Positions 44,762 through 53,961 of a stretch of 64,000 nt of DNA are shown piece by piece. Made by a program: the position numbers and the translations under genes. Each line of letters begins with the position of its first letter. Within the stretch, counting starts at the first letter, position 1. The notes below the pieces were generated by a model that was not told the DNA's origin, ran no database searches, and worked only from the letters and a program-made list of their open reading frames with translations. The stretch is from Zhihengliuella sp. ISTPL4 (lineage in GTDB: Bacteria > Actinomycetota > Actinomycetes > Actinomycetales > Microbacteriaceae), in contig NZ_CP025422.1 in assembly GCF_002848265.1 (NCBI RefSeq), positions 1,054,001-1,118,000 on the forward strand, in the 5' to 3' direction.

Positions 44762-45406
44762 TCACTCTCCCGCGAGACCGCCGAGCATGTGGCCGAAGGA
44801 GCGCCCCTCTCCCAGGTAGGTGGCGGGGTCGTACGGATCGACGACAGAGGCTGCCTCTCGCCGCGCGATCGCCTCGGCGAGTTCCCTCGCGCCCTTCTCG
44901 ACCCGCTTCGCCAGCGGCGCGACATCGTCTCCGGCGCCGCCCCAGTCGCTGGACGCGGCGAAGACGCCCGTGGACACGGCCTCGGCGTGCAGGTAGGCGA
45001 ACAGCGGCCGGATCGCGTAGTCGATCGCGAGCGAATGCCGTGGCGTCCCGGCGTTGGCACCGATGAGCACCGGCTTCCCGGTGAGCGCGTCCGGATCGAG
45101 AACGTCGATGAACGACTTGAACAGCCCGGAGTAGCTCGTCGAGAAGATCGGCGTGACCGCGATCAGCGCGTCGGCCGAGACGACGGTGTTGATCGCCGTC
45201 TCGAGCGCCGGCGGCGCGAAGCCCGTCAGCAGGTTGTTCGTGATGTCGTGCGCGTGGTCGCGCAGTTCGATCACGTCGACCGTGGCCTCGATGTCGCGCT
45301 CCGCGAGGGCCTTCACGGTCTCCGCGGCCAGTCGGTCGGCGAGCATCCGGGTCGAGGACGGGTTGGACAGCCCCGCCGAGACGACGGCGATACGACGCGT
45401 GGTCAT
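44762..45406 (-). CDS. FMN reductase of the LLM duo (CE1759-type)
   Basis: 214-aa flavodoxin-fold NAD(P)H:FMN reductase. It begins RIAVVSAGLSNPSSTRMLADRL, with the flavin-binding ALIAVTPIFSTSYSGLFKSFIDVLD core. Its start is 2 nt after the stop of the LLM monooxygenase (1-nt gap), the layout of the CE1758/CE1759 LLM duo in which this protein supplies reduced FMN to its partner. The longer frame upstream lies inside the partner gene. Confidence 0.9.
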   Translation of the reverse strand: MTTRRIAVVSAGLSNPSSTRMLADRLAAETVKALAERDIEATVDVIELRDHAHDITNNLLTGFAPPALETAINTVVSADALIAVTPIFSTSYSGLFKSFIDVLDPDALTGKPVLIGANAGTPRHSLAIDYAIRPLFAYLHAEAVSTGVFAASSDWGGAGDDVAPLAKRVEKGARELAEAIARREAASVVDPYDPATYLGEGRSFGHMLGGLAGE

Positions 45407-45407
45407 G

Positions 45408-46634
45408 TCAGGCCTCCTTCCGGCCGAGTCCGAACGCGGCACCTGCGGGAGCAGGCGTGTCCTGGTACGGCGAGTCCCCGGTGAGGTTGTCGCCGCGGTT
45501 CGCGCCGGGACGCGCCTGGCGGGTGGGGCCGTCGCCATAGGTCGCCCGCACGCGCGCGGCGCGGGTCGGTGCGTCCGGCACCGTGGACGGGCGGTCCTTG
45601 GCGAGTTCCTTGCGCAGCACCGGCACGACCTCGGAACCGAGGATGTCGAGCTGCTCGAGCACCGTCTTCAGCGGGAGGCCGGCGTGGTCGATGAGGAAGA
45701 GCTGGCGCTGGTAGTCACCGTAGTGCTCGCGCATCGCGGCGTACCGGTCGATCACCTGCTGCGGCGATCCCACCGTCAGCGGCGTCATCTCGGTGAAGTC
45801 CTCCATGCTGGGCCCGTGCCCGTAGACGGGGGCGTTGTCGAAGTACGGACGGAACTGATCCACCGCGTCCTGCGACTTCGCCGCCATGAACACCTGACCG
45901 CCGAGACCGACGATCGCCTGCTCACGTGTGCCGTGCCCGTAGTGCTCGAAGCGCTGACGGTAGAGCTCGATGAGGCGCTGGTAGTGCTCCTTCGGCCAGA
46001 AGATGTTGTTCGCGAAGAAGCCGTCGCCGTAGTACGCGGCCTGCTCCGCGATCTCCGGGGTTCGAATGGAACCGTGCCACACGAACGGGGCGATGCCGTC
46101 GAGCGGACGGGGTGTCGAGGTGAAGCCCTGCAACGGCGTGCGGAACTTCCCCTCCCAGTCCACGACGTCCTCGCGCCACAGCTTGTGCAGCAGGGCGTAG
46201 TTCTCGATCGCGAGCGGGAGGCCCTGGCGGATGTCCTGCCCGAACCACGGGTACACCGGACCGGTGTTGCCACGGCCGAGCATGAGGTCCATGCGGCCGT
46301 CCGACACGTGCTGCAGCATCGCGTACTCCTCGGCGATGCGCACCGGGTCGTTCGTGGTGATCAACGTCGTCGAGGTGGAGACGATGAGGCGCTCGGTCTG
46401 CGCGGCGAGCGCGGCCAGGAACGTGGTGGGGCTGGACGACCAGAACGGCGGGTTGTGGTGCTCGCCGATCGCGAAGACGTCGAGTCCGACCTCCTCGGCG
46501 TGGGTCGCGATGGCCAGCGTCGCCTTGATCCGCTCCTGCTCGCTGGGGGTGACTCCCGTGGTGGGGTCGCGGGTGATGTCGCTGACCGACATGATGCCGA
46601 ACTGCATCGCCTGCGCGCCTGACTGCTCGCTCAT
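45408..46634 (-). CDS. LLM-class flavin-dependent monooxygenase (CE1758-type)
   Basis: 408-aa luciferase-like monooxygenase. Family landmarks: FGIMSVSD, GLDVFAIGEHHNPPFWSSSP, STSTTLITTNDPVRIAEEYAMLQHVSDGR and MLGRGNTGPVYPWFG. Like luciferases it would use FMNH2, here from the reductase encoded just downstream, to oxidise an unknown, possibly xenobiotic, substrate. GGAGCAAT is the ribosome-binding site for ATG 46634. A TACATT -10 with an overlapping inverted repeat at 46679-46693 indicates repressor control. Confidence 0.9.
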   Translation of the reverse strand: MSEQSGAQAMQFGIMSVSDITRDPTTGVTPSEQERIKATLAIATHAEEVGLDVFAIGEHHNPPFWSSSPTTFLAALAAQTERLIVSTSTTLITTNDPVRIAEEYAMLQHVSDGRMDLMLGRGNTGPVYPWFGQDIRQGLPLAIENYALLHKLWREDVVDWEGKFRTPLQGFTSTPRPLDGIAPFVWHGSIRTPEIAEQAAYYGDGFFANNIFWPKEHYQRLIELYRQRFEHYGHGTREQAIVGLGGQVFMAAKSQDAVDQFRPYFDNAPVYGHGPSMEDFTEMTPLTVGSPQQVIDRYAAMREHYGDYQRQLFLIDHAGLPLKTVLEQLDILGSEVVPVLRKELAKDRPSTVPDAPTRAARVRATYGDGPTRQARPGANRGDNLTGDSPYQDTPAPAGAAFGLGRKEA

Positions 46635-46678
46635 GATTGCTCCGTGTTCTCCGAATCGGATGCCCGGCATCCGGTTCT

Positions 46679-46693
46679 ATTCATTTGAATGTA
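46679..46693 (-). promoter_or_regulatory. LLM-duo promoter with inverted-repeat operator
   Basis: ATTCA-TT-TGAAT (46679-46690) overlaps a minus-strand TACATT hexamer (46693-46688) suited as a -10 for the LLM gene. On the minus strand the site reads ATTACATTCAAATGAAT; its TACATTCA element also occurs in the yceI operator at 55937-55959. A MarR-type repressor is the likely binder. Confidence 0.5.
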
Positions 46694-46745
46694 ATTGGGT
46701 CAACGCGTGCAGGGCAACTTTATTCCCGGCCGGTAGCCTCGGAGA

Positions 46746-47876
46746 ATGAGCACCACCGGAGTCGGGACGACGGGGCCCGGCACGGGCCCCGTCGCCCGCA
46801 AACGACGACGCGTACCCTTCTGGGACAACGCACGGTATGCCTGCATCGTCCTCGTGGTGCTCGGCCACGCGATCCAGCGTCTGATCTACGACTCGGACAT
46901 CGCGTTCGCCTTCTACCTGGCGCTGTACGCGTTCCACATGCCGGCCTTCGCCATCATCTCCGGGTACTTCTCCAAGTCGGGCTCCCCGACCCGCACGCAG
47001 ATGGCCCGCGTCATCACCGACATCATCCTCCCCTACGTCATCTTCGAGACGCTGTGGACGTTCACCAAGTGGCTCGTGGAGGGCGAGGCGACTCCGAACC
47101 CGACCCAGCCGAGCTGGACGCTCTGGTTCCTCCTCGCCCTCGGGATCTTCCGCCTCGTCCTCCCCTATCTCGCCCTGCTGCGCTGGCCCCTGCTGTGGAC
47201 GGTTGTGATCTCCGTCGGCGCGGGCTACCTCCCGAACGTCGACAGCACCTTCTCACTCTCGCGCACCCTCGGCCTGCTGCCGTTCTTCACGCTGGGCTGG
47301 TGGCTCAGGGAGCGGAACGTGGTCGACCGGCTGCGTCTCCTCGACGCGCGCCCGTGGTGGGTCCGGGTCGCCGCCGTCGCCGTCCTCGGCGGGGCCGGAT
47401 GGGCTGCGTGGAACTGGTTGCCCGTCTGGCAGGCCACCGACCTGCGCCACTGGCTGTTCTACGAGGACTCCTACTCCGACCTCGTCGGAGACCAGTGGTG
47501 GGCGGGCGGCATCCGTATCGCCCTCATGCTGCTCGCGGTCCTGCTCTGCGCCGCCTTCTTCGTCCTGATCCCTCGCGGGTCCTACTGGTGGACGACCTTC
47601 GGCCAGTACACGATGTACGTCTACCTTTTGCACTCCTTCGTGCTCTACCCGTTCCGGGAGAGCGGCGTGCTGCGCGACCTCGAGCCGACCTGGTTCTGGC
47701 TCCCTGCGGTCACGGCGCTCTCGGTCGTCCTCGCATTGCTGCTCGCGACCAGACCCGTGCGCCGGGTCTTCCGTCCGCTCGTGGAGCCGCGACCGCGGTG
47801 GCTGTTCGCCGACCCCGAACTCGCGTCCCGCGAAGGTCGTCGCAACGACCCGACCGGCTCCCGGCGTCCGCAGTGA
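46746..47876 (+). CDS. Acyltransferase-3 family membrane protein (fucose 4-O-acetylase-like)
   Basis: 376-aa membrane acyltransferase. After a basic N terminus, VPFWDNARYACIVLVVLGHAIQR carries the family His in helix 1, and YAFHMPAFAIISGYFSK is the conserved second block; about ten helices follow. It likely acetylates a surface sugar. TAGCCT at 46734-46739 lies 6 nt before the ATG. The stop shares a base with the following serine hydrolase gene, so the pair is an operon that could add and remove acyl groups. Confidence 0.88.
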   Translation: MSTTGVGTTGPGTGPVARKRRRVPFWDNARYACIVLVVLGHAIQRLIYDSDIAFAFYLALYAFHMPAFAIISGYFSKSGSPTRTQMARVITDIILPYVIFETLWTFTKWLVEGEATPNPTQPSWTLWFLLALGIFRLVLPYLALLRWPLLWTVVISVGAGYLPNVDSTFSLSRTLGLLPFFTLGWWLRERNVVDRLRLLDARPWWVRVAAVAVLGGAGWAAWNWLPVWQATDLRHWLFYEDSYSDLVGDQWWAGGIRIALMLLAVLLCAAFFVLIPRGSYWWTTFGQYTMYVYLLHSFVLYPFRESGVLRDLEPTWFWLPAVTALSVVLALLLATRPVRRVFRPLVEPRPRWLFADPELASREGRRNDPTGSRRPQ

Positions 47877-48772
47877 TGCCGCGGCACCGGGTCTCCGGCG
47901 CGGCGGTGAGCGTCCGGGATCGGCTCGTCGGCATCGCGGACGCGCAGGGCTTCGCGGCCCACGGTCTGCACGTGCGCATCGGTGACGAGACCGCCGAGCA
48001 CCGCTGGACGCCCGACATCCGCGAGGACGTGCACTCGATCGCGAAGGGGGTCTGCGTGCTGGCCGTCGGCATGGCCGCGGGCGAGGGATTCGTCCGTCTG
48101 GACGACACCATGGCCGACCTTCTCCCCGACCACGAACTCGGCGACGGGGTCGAACGTGTCACCCTGCGTCATCTGCTTTCCATGTCCAGCGGTATCGATC
48201 TCCCCTGGTCCGAGACCCTGATGACGGACTGGCCGGATCTCGCGAGGGAGTTCCTGCGACGGCCCTCCCGCGGGCGAGTGTTCCAGTACTCCAACGCCAG
48301 CACCTACACCGCGATGACGGCCCTCGGAGCCCGCGTCGGCGACGTCGGCGATTACCTCTCCTCCCGCCTCTTCGGCCCCCTCGGCATCGAGGACGTGACC
48401 TGGTCGCGGTCCCCGAACGGCCGCATCGAGGCCGGTGGCGGGCTGGCTCTCCGGACGGAGGAGGTGGCGCGCCTCGGCCTGCTCATCCGGGATCGTGGCT
48501 CCTGGAACGGGCACCGGCTCGTCTCCCCGCAGTGGATAGCGGCCATGCACGAAGACGGGGTCGTCACCGGCGCGAACCCGGGCTACGACCGCTACGCGCT
48601 CGCGGGCTGGCGGGGACCGGGGCGGGCGTGGCGGCTGCACGGCGCCCACGGCCAGCTCCTCCTCTTCCTCGACGACGCGGTGGTGACCGTCACGGCGCAC
48701 GATCATGCCGGAGCGGACAGCTTCGCCGCTGCCGCCGTGGACGTGCTGGAGGAGACGGCGTCAGCGGTGTGA
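47876..48772 (+). CDS. Serine hydrolase, beta-lactamase (class C) family
   Basis: 298-aa penicillin-binding-protein-like hydrolase. Active-site motifs are SIAK (HSIAKGV, Ser near 53), the YSN motif (VFQYSNAS, about 138-145) and a C-terminal HGAHGQ in place of KTG. No signal peptide is visible, so it is probably cytoplasmic and esterase-like rather than a beta-lactamase. The ATG overlaps the stop of the acyltransferase (TGATG), which suggests a shared acyl-ester substrate. Confidence 0.87.
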   Translation: MPRHRVSGAAVSVRDRLVGIADAQGFAAHGLHVRIGDETAEHRWTPDIREDVHSIAKGVCVLAVGMAAGEGFVRLDDTMADLLPDHELGDGVERVTLRHLLSMSSGIDLPWSETLMTDWPDLAREFLRRPSRGRVFQYSNASTYTAMTALGARVGDVGDYLSSRLFGPLGIEDVTWSRSPNGRIEAGGGLALRTEEVARLGLLIRDRGSWNGHRLVSPQWIAAMHEDGVVTGANPGYDRYALAGWRGPGRAWRLHGAHGQLLLFLDDAVVTVTAHDHAGADSFAAAAVDVLEETASAV

Positions 48773-48779
48773 GGGCAGG

Positions 48780-50084
48780 TCAGGCGAACAGCTCGGCACC
48801 GACGTACGACCCCGGTCGCGCCCCCCGGGGGATCGCCCAGATCCCCGATCCGACGTGACGGATGTACTCGTTGAGACGGTCGCTCGACAGGCGACGCTGC
48901 AGCGTGATGAACTGGGCGGGATCGCGCTGATACGACAGGAAGAACAGCCCGGCGTCCAGTCGCCCCAGGGTGTTGTTGCCGTCGACGTAGTTGTAGCCGC
49001 GGCGCAGGATGCGGATGCCGTCGTTCTGCGCAGGGTGGGCCAGGCGGAGGTGGCTGTTCGCGTCGATGGCGGTGCCGTGGAAATCCGGTGCCGTGAACTC
49101 GTCACCGCCGGAGAGCGGGGCGCCCGCGCCCTTGTCCCGTCCGATGATCGTGTCCTGCTCCGAGAGTCGCACCCGATCCCAGGTCTCGATGAGCATGGCG
49201 ATCTTCCGGGCGACGAGGTAGGAGCCACCGGCCATCCAGGCCGGCTCGTCGTCGCTCGACACCCAGACGTGGTCGGCGAGCGCCGCGGTGTCGTCGGCGA
49301 GGATGTTGGCGGTGCCGTCCTTGAATCCGAAGAGGTTCCGTGGCGTGGCCTGCGCGGCCGTGGTGCGGGAGGTCTTCCCGAATCCCAACTGCGACCAGCG
49401 CAGCCGTGCGCGCCCGAACGCGATGCGGCTGAGGTTCCGGATCGCGTGCACCGCGACCTGAGGGTCGTCGGCACAGGCCTGGATGCACAGGTCGCCGTGC
49501 GACGCATCGGGGTCGAGGTCGTCGCCGAGGAAGGCGGGGAGGCGTTCGAGACCAGGCGGGCGTCGCGGCGCGAGACCGTAGCGGTCGCCGTCCTCGTTCT
49601 CGAACAGTCCAGGGCCGAAGCCGAAGGTGAGGGTGAGCCCGGCGGCGGGGAGCCCCAGCGCCTCCCCTGTGTCGTCCGGGGGCGCCTCGGCGGGGCCGTT
49701 CACGGCGCCGCTCGCACTCACTTCGAGTCCCTGCGTCATCCGCGCCGCGGCGTACGACCAATCCTGCAAGAGCGAGACGAGGTCGTCCCGGTCCGTGGGG
49801 GGCATCATGTCGAAGCTCGCGAAATGCAGGTGGTCCTGCACGGGCGTCGTGATCCCGGCCTGGTGCGCACCGAAGAACTCGTACCGTGATTCGGCGTCCT
49901 CGGTCGCCCGCGCCCGCCCGAGTGCCACGCCGCCGGCCATGCCCGCTCCCATGCCGACGGCCAGGCCCGCGACCCCGCCGCCGACCGCCAGTCCCAGCAG
50001 CCCGCGCCGGCTGAGACCGCGGCCCGAGGCGGGGTTCGACGACGCCGCGACGGTCTCCGGGGCGTCCGGTTCCGACTCGTTCAC
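48780..50084 (-). CDS. efeB: Deferrochelatase/Dyp-type peroxidase EfeB
   Basis: 434-aa haem peroxidase of the iron-uptake system EfeUOB. A twin-arginine signal (GLSRRGLLGLAVGGGVAG, about 23-40) sends it folded across the membrane. The DyP motif GFKDGTAN carries the distal Asp; DLCIQACADDPQVAVHAIRN holds the proximal-side His. It helps oxidise ferrous iron or release iron from haem outside the cell. It is third in the operon, 25 nt after efeO. Confidence 0.93.
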   Translation of the reverse strand: MNESEPDAPETVAASSNPASGRGLSRRGLLGLAVGGGVAGLAVGMGAGMAGGVALGRARATEDAESRYEFFGAHQAGITTPVQDHLHFASFDMMPPTDRDDLVSLLQDWSYAAARMTQGLEVSASGAVNGPAEAPPDDTGEALGLPAAGLTLTFGFGPGLFENEDGDRYGLAPRRPPGLERLPAFLGDDLDPDASHGDLCIQACADDPQVAVHAIRNLSRIAFGRARLRWSQLGFGKTSRTTAAQATPRNLFGFKDGTANILADDTAALADHVWVSSDDEPAWMAGGSYLVARKIAMLIETWDRVRLSEQDTIIGRDKGAGAPLSGGDEFTAPDFHGTAIDANSHLRLAHPAQNDGIRILRRGYNYVDGNNTLGRLDAGLFFLSYQRDPAQFITLQRRLSSDRLNEYIRHVGSGIWAIPRGARPGSYVGAELFA

Positions 50085-50109
50085 GTCCGTGTTCTCCTGT
50101 GCCCCGTCG

Positions 50110-51342
50110 TCAGTCGAGCACCGTGCCGGTGAGCTGCGAGAGCGGCTCGGCGAGGGCGTTGATGAGATCGGTGAACTCGCGCTTGTCGGCCTCGGTCAGT
50201 TCGCTGTAGCCGACGAACCCGTCGGCAAGCGAGCCATGCGTGGCGAGGGACTCCTCGAGAGCTGCGTAGCCCGTCTCGATCTCGGACACGAGGGCCTCGC
50301 CGTCGTCGCCCTGCGCCGCCGCGAAGTCCTGTACGAGGGAGAAGGCCATCTTCGAGCCCTCGACGTTCGCCGCGAAGTCGGAGAGATCCGTGCCGGACCA
50401 CCAGTCCTCCTCGCCGGAGATCTTGCCGGTCGCCACCTCGTCGAGCAGCGCGATCGCGCCGTTGGAGATGCCGCCGATGCCCTGGTCGTCCAGCGCGGCG
50501 GTGAAGTCCTCGGCGTGCACGTAGTCGTACAGTTCCTGCACGTCCGCCAGCAGGAGGTCGCCGTAGTCGGCCCGCTCCTCGGGCGTGGACGGCGCCCAGT
50601 CCTGCCACGCCGGGGTCTCGCCATCGGCGTTCAGCGCGTCCTTCGCCGGGACCCACAGGTCCTTCTCGATGCGGTGGAACCCCGTCCAGTCGAGACCCTC
50701 CGCGACCGCATCCACCTCGCGATAGTCGATGCGCGGATCGAGATCGCCCAGGGCCTCCGCCACCGGCTCAATGCGCTCGTAGAACGCCCTCGTCTGCGGG
50801 AAGAGGGAGCGCGCGGCGTCGTCGTCACCGGACTCGTACGCGGCCACGAGGTCCTCGACGGCCGGGACGAGCTGCCCGACCTGATCCTTCACGAAGGCTG
50901 CGTAGAGATCGACCGCCTTCTGCTTCTGCTCGGCATCGGGGCCCTCGACGGCGACCCGGTCGCCGGTGACCGTGAAGGAGGCCCGGCCGACGCCTTCGCC
51001 GACCATGCCCGGCTTGCAGAGGGTGAAGTAGTCGCCGGGCTGGGCGACGACCGTCAGCGTGCGGGAGGCCGCTGGAGCGATGTTCTCCACCTCGCCGACG
51101 ATGCGCAGGCCGTCTTCGGCCAGCAGGTAGAACTCGGAGACCTGGTCGGTGTCGTTCGTCACCTCGAAGGTCAGTGTCCCGCTCTTCGCGCTGGACCCCG
51201 AGACGCTGCAATCGCTGTCCGTGGAAGAGACGTCGAAGGCCGCTGCGGCCTCCGCGTCGCTCTTCGCGACGCAGCCGCTGAGGAGGAGGGCCGCGGTACC
51301 AGCGGTGGCCGCCGCGGCGAGGACCCGGTGCGAGGTGATCAT
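50110..51342 (-). CDS. efeO: Iron uptake lipoprotein EfeO
   Basis: 410-aa extracellular iron-binding component. The signal peptide ends in the lipobox LLLSGC (Cys near 23), so it is anchored by lipid. An N-terminal cupredoxin-like domain (about 35-135; SGTLTFEVTNDTDQVSEFYLL) is followed by the M75 peptidase-like domain with the metal motif HRIEK (HxxE). It passes iron to EfeU. The start overlaps the efeU stop (ATGA). Confidence 0.92.
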   Translation of the reverse strand: MITSHRVLAAAATAGTAALLLSGCVAKSDAEAAAAFDVSSTDSDCSVSGSSAKSGTLTFEVTNDTDQVSEFYLLAEDGLRIVGEVENIAPAASRTLTVVAQPGDYFTLCKPGMVGEGVGRASFTVTGDRVAVEGPDAEQKQKAVDLYAAFVKDQVGQLVPAVEDLVAAYESGDDDAARSLFPQTRAFYERIEPVAEALGDLDPRIDYREVDAVAEGLDWTGFHRIEKDLWVPAKDALNADGETPAWQDWAPSTPEERADYGDLLLADVQELYDYVHAEDFTAALDDQGIGGISNGAIALLDEVATGKISGEEDWWSGTDLSDFAANVEGSKMAFSLVQDFAAAQGDDGEALVSEIETGYAALEESLATHGSLADGFVGYSELTEADKREFTDLINALAEPLSQLTGTVLD

Positions 51343-52274
51343 GCTGCTCCTTGCTGTGTGAGGGAGGATGTCGGGGCGGCGGACGCGCCGCGCGTCGAGG
51401 GGCGCGCCGAGCGGAGGCCACGGAGGTAGAACCCGCCGACGACGAGGATGTAGAGGCTCCAGGCGAGCACCTGCAGCCAGGTCATGGCGGGCATGAAGCC
51501 GACGGTGGCCTGCAGGACGGAGGCGACGGGGCCGCCAGGAGCGATCGCGGCCGACACGTCGAACGCCCAGCCGAACGGGAACGCCGCTCCACCCACGGCG
51601 ACCACCCCCGTGACGGGGTCCAGGGGTGCCGCCGCCGTGAACGGACCGGGCAGAACGCCCGCCTCCTGCAGGTCCATCACGGCGTACGCGAGGACCCCGG
51701 CCGCGACGATGACGAGGAACGCGCCGGTCCAGGCGAAGAAGCGCCGCAGATCGAGACGCAACGCCCCGCGGGAGATCAGCCAGCCGAGGACCACGGCAAC
51801 GGCCAGCCCGAGGAGGGCGCCGAGCAGCGCGGACGGCGCGTCGCCGAAGGACTGCACCATGGACCACAGCAGGAGGGTCGTCTCGATCCCCTCGCGGGCC
51901 ACGGAGACGAACCCGATGGCGATGAGCGCCCAGAGACCGCCGATGGTCAGCGCGCGATCGATTCCGCCCTCCAGGGTCGCCTTCATGGTGCGGCCGGCGC
52001 GCTGCATCCAGAAGATCATCCACGTCACCATCGCCACCGCGACGAGGGACAGACCACCGCCGATCAGCTCCTGGGCCTGGAACGTGAGCTCGTAGGCGCC
52101 GAACGTGAGGATCGCCCCGATGCCGAAAGCGAGGGCGATCGCGAGTCCTACGCCCGCCCACATCTTCGGCAGCGCGTCGCGACGTCCGAGACGACGAAGG
52201 TAGGCGACGAGGATGCCGACGACGAGCGCGGCTTCGAGACCCTCGCGGAGTCCGATGAGGAAGGTGGCGAGCAC
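51339..52274 (-). CDS. efeU: Iron permease EfeU
   Basis: 311-aa membrane permease of the FTR1 family. The two iron-coordinating REGxE motifs are present, LREGLEAAL near residues 9-17 and AREGIETTLL near 118, among seven hydrophobic helices. The GTG at 52274 is preferred over the in-frame GTG at 52283 because it matches the N-terminal length of the family. An iron-box-like palindrome covers the start point 27 nt upstream, so the operon should be induced in iron shortage. Confidence 0.92.
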   Translation of the reverse strand: MLATFLIGLREGLEAALVVGILVAYLRRLGRRDALPKMWAGVGLAIALAFGIGAILTFGAYELTFQAQELIGGGLSLVAVAMVTWMIFWMQRAGRTMKATLEGGIDRALTIGGLWALIAIGFVSVAREGIETTLLLWSMVQSFGDAPSALLGALLGLAVAVVLGWLISRGALRLDLRRFFAWTGAFLVIVAAGVLAYAVMDLQEAGVLPGPFTAAAPLDPVTGVVAVGGAAFPFGWAFDVSAAIAPGGPVASVLQATVGFMPAMTWLQVLAWSLYILVVGGFYLRGLRSARPSTRGASAAPTSSLTQQGAA

Positions 52275-52300
52275 GGGAGACACTCTCTGACAGCGACTGA

Positions 52301-52329
52301 GGTAAGGCATCCCTTACCGACGAGACTCT
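52301..52329 (-). promoter_or_regulatory. efeUOB promoter with DtxR/IdeR-type iron box
   Basis: GGTAAGG-CATC-CCTTACC (52301-52318) is a perfect inverted repeat resembling the actinobacterial iron box (TTAGGTTAGSCTAACCTAA; I count about 13 of 19 matches). A minus-strand TAGAGT (52329-52324) sits as the -10, which puts the expected start point inside the box. An iron-loaded DtxR-family repressor would block efeU. Confidence 0.7.
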
Positions 52330-52423
52330 AGCACCGTGATCGCTCCACCTCCGATATGAAGGACGGAAGTAATGGAGTGCAACAGAGCATCCTGGCGGTC
52401 GCATCCCGACATAGCCTCGGTCC

Positions 52424-53428
52424 ATGGCTGAACTCTCGCTCCCCATCCTCGACCTGTCCCGGCTCGACGACGGCCCCGAGGCCGCGGCGCGCTTCCGCGA
52501 CGACCTCCGCGCGGCCACGCACGATGTCGGCTTCTTCTACCTGACCGGCACCGGGATCTCCCCCGAGCTGGAGGCGCGGCTGCACCAGGCGGCCCGGGAC
52601 TTCTTCGCCCTGCCGGAGGAGGACAAGCTCGCGATCGAGAACATCAACAGCCCGCATTTCCGCGGCTACACCCGGATCGGCGGAGAGCGCACGCAGGGCA
52701 AAGTCGACTGGCGCGAGCAGATCGACATCGGCCCCGAACGCGAGCCGGTCGAAGGGGGACCCGCCTTCAACCGCCTCACCGGCCCGAACCTCTGGCCCGC
52801 AGCTCAGCCCGAGCTGAAGGAGGTCGTCACGGAGTGGCACGACACCCTCACGGAGATCGCCCGCAAGCTCCTGCGCGCCTGGGCGCTCACCCTCGGGGCG
52901 GAGGAGACCTACTTCGACGAGCCGTTCCGCGAGCCGTCGACCCTGATCAAGATCGTGCGCTACCCGGGTACGAACGAGCCGGAGCCACAGCAGGGCGTCG
53001 GCGCGCACAAGGACTCCGGCGTGCTGACGCTGCTCTGGGTCGAGCCCGGCAAGGGCGGACTCCAGGTCGAGCGCGACGGCGAGTGGGTGTCGGCTCCCCC
53101 GGTGCCCGGCGCCTTCGTGGTGAACATCGGCGAGCTCCTGGAGTACGCCACCGGCGGGTACCTCAAGGCGACCAACCACCGGGTGATCTCGCCGCGGGCG
53201 CCGGAGGAGCGCATCTCGATCCCGTTCTTCTTCAACCCGGCGCTCGATCAGCAACTCCCGCTGCTCGAGCTCCCCGCCGACCTCGCCGCCGAGGCGACCG
53301 GAGTCACCGAGGACCCGAGCAATCCGATCCACGCGACCTACGGCGAGAACGCCATGAAGTCCCGGCTGCGCGCGCACCCCGACGTGGCGGCCATCCACCA
53401 CCCCGACCTGGTGCAGGCGACCGCCTGA
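52424..53428 (+). CDS. 2-oxoglutarate/Fe(II)-dependent oxygenase (isopenicillin N synthase-like)
   Basis: 334-aa non-haem iron oxygenase. The N-terminal DIOX_N domain (PILDLSRLDD; HDVGFFYLTGTGIS) and the double-stranded beta-helix core with iron ligands HKD (GVGAHKDSG) and TNHRV are present; the RxS 2-oxoglutarate motif appears as RISIPFF. The substrate is unknown. TAGCCT at 52412-52417 lies 6 nt before the ATG. It is divergent from the efe operon across a shared promoter region, so iron control is possible. Confidence 0.9.
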   Translation: MAELSLPILDLSRLDDGPEAAARFRDDLRAATHDVGFFYLTGTGISPELEARLHQAARDFFALPEEDKLAIENINSPHFRGYTRIGGERTQGKVDWREQIDIGPEREPVEGGPAFNRLTGPNLWPAAQPELKEVVTEWHDTLTEIARKLLRAWALTLGAEETYFDEPFREPSTLIKIVRYPGTNEPEPQQGVGAHKDSGVLTLLWVEPGKGGLQVERDGEWVSAPPVPGAFVVNIGELLEYATGGYLKATNHRVISPRAPEERISIPFFFNPALDQQLPLLELPADLAAEATGVTEDPSNPIHATYGENAMKSRLRAHPDVAAIHHPDLVQATA

Positions 53429-53454
53429 GCGGATCCCGCCGCCAGGACATGACG

Positions 53455-53483
53455 AAGGCCGCCCCACACCGTGGGGCGGCCTT
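53455..53483. terminator. Bidirectional terminator
   Basis: AAGGCCGCCCCAC and GTGGGGCGGCCTT form a perfect 13-bp stem with a 3-nt loop. It lies between the convergent oxygenase and rpsO genes; the U-run is weak on both sides (CTTCTC; CTTCGTC). Confidence 0.75.
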
Positions 53484-53526
53484 CTCAAGAATGTTCTGCG
53501 CGATTGAACGCTGGGTCCGTGGTGCC

Positions 53527-53796
53527 TTATCGGCGAAGACCAAGGCGTGCGATCAGCGAGCGGTACCGCTCGATGTCGACGCTCTGGAGGTAGCCGAGCA
53601 GACGACGGCGCTGACCCACGAGCAGGAACAGACCACGACGCGAGTGGTGGTCGTGCTTGTGCTCCTTCAGGTGCTCGGTGAGGTCCTTGATGCGCTGCGT
53701 CAGCATCGCGGCCTGCACCTCGGGGGATCCGGTGTCACCGGGGTGCGTCGCGTACTCTTCGATGATCGCCTTCTTGACGTCTGCTTCCAGTGCCAT
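53527..53796 (-). CDS. rpsO: 30S ribosomal protein S15
   Basis: 89-aa S15, which nucleates the central domain of 16S rRNA. The family-specific [39 protein letters not shown] and [12 protein letters not shown] are complete. It starts at ATG 53796 after a GAGGGG ribosome-binding site. rpsO is monocistronic here and separated from pnp, so the usual coupling through rpsO-pnp transcripts is absent. Confidence 0.98.
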   Translation of the reverse strand: MALEADVKKAIIEEYATHPGDTGSPEVQAAMLTQRIKDLTEHLKEHKHDHHSRRGLFLLVGQRRRLLGYLQSVDIERYRSLIARLGLRR

Positions 53797-53961
53797 AGAT
53801 TCGATCCCCTCTCTGCTTGTTGCGCGGCGCCCGACGCCTGATGCGTGAGCTCTCTTTATCCGCGGCCGATCGAACGGCAACCTGACGAGTCTACCAGCCC
53901 GAACGGCTACGGCGGGACACGGCGTCCGGGACGAGGCGCGTGGGTCAACTAGGCTCGGGAT

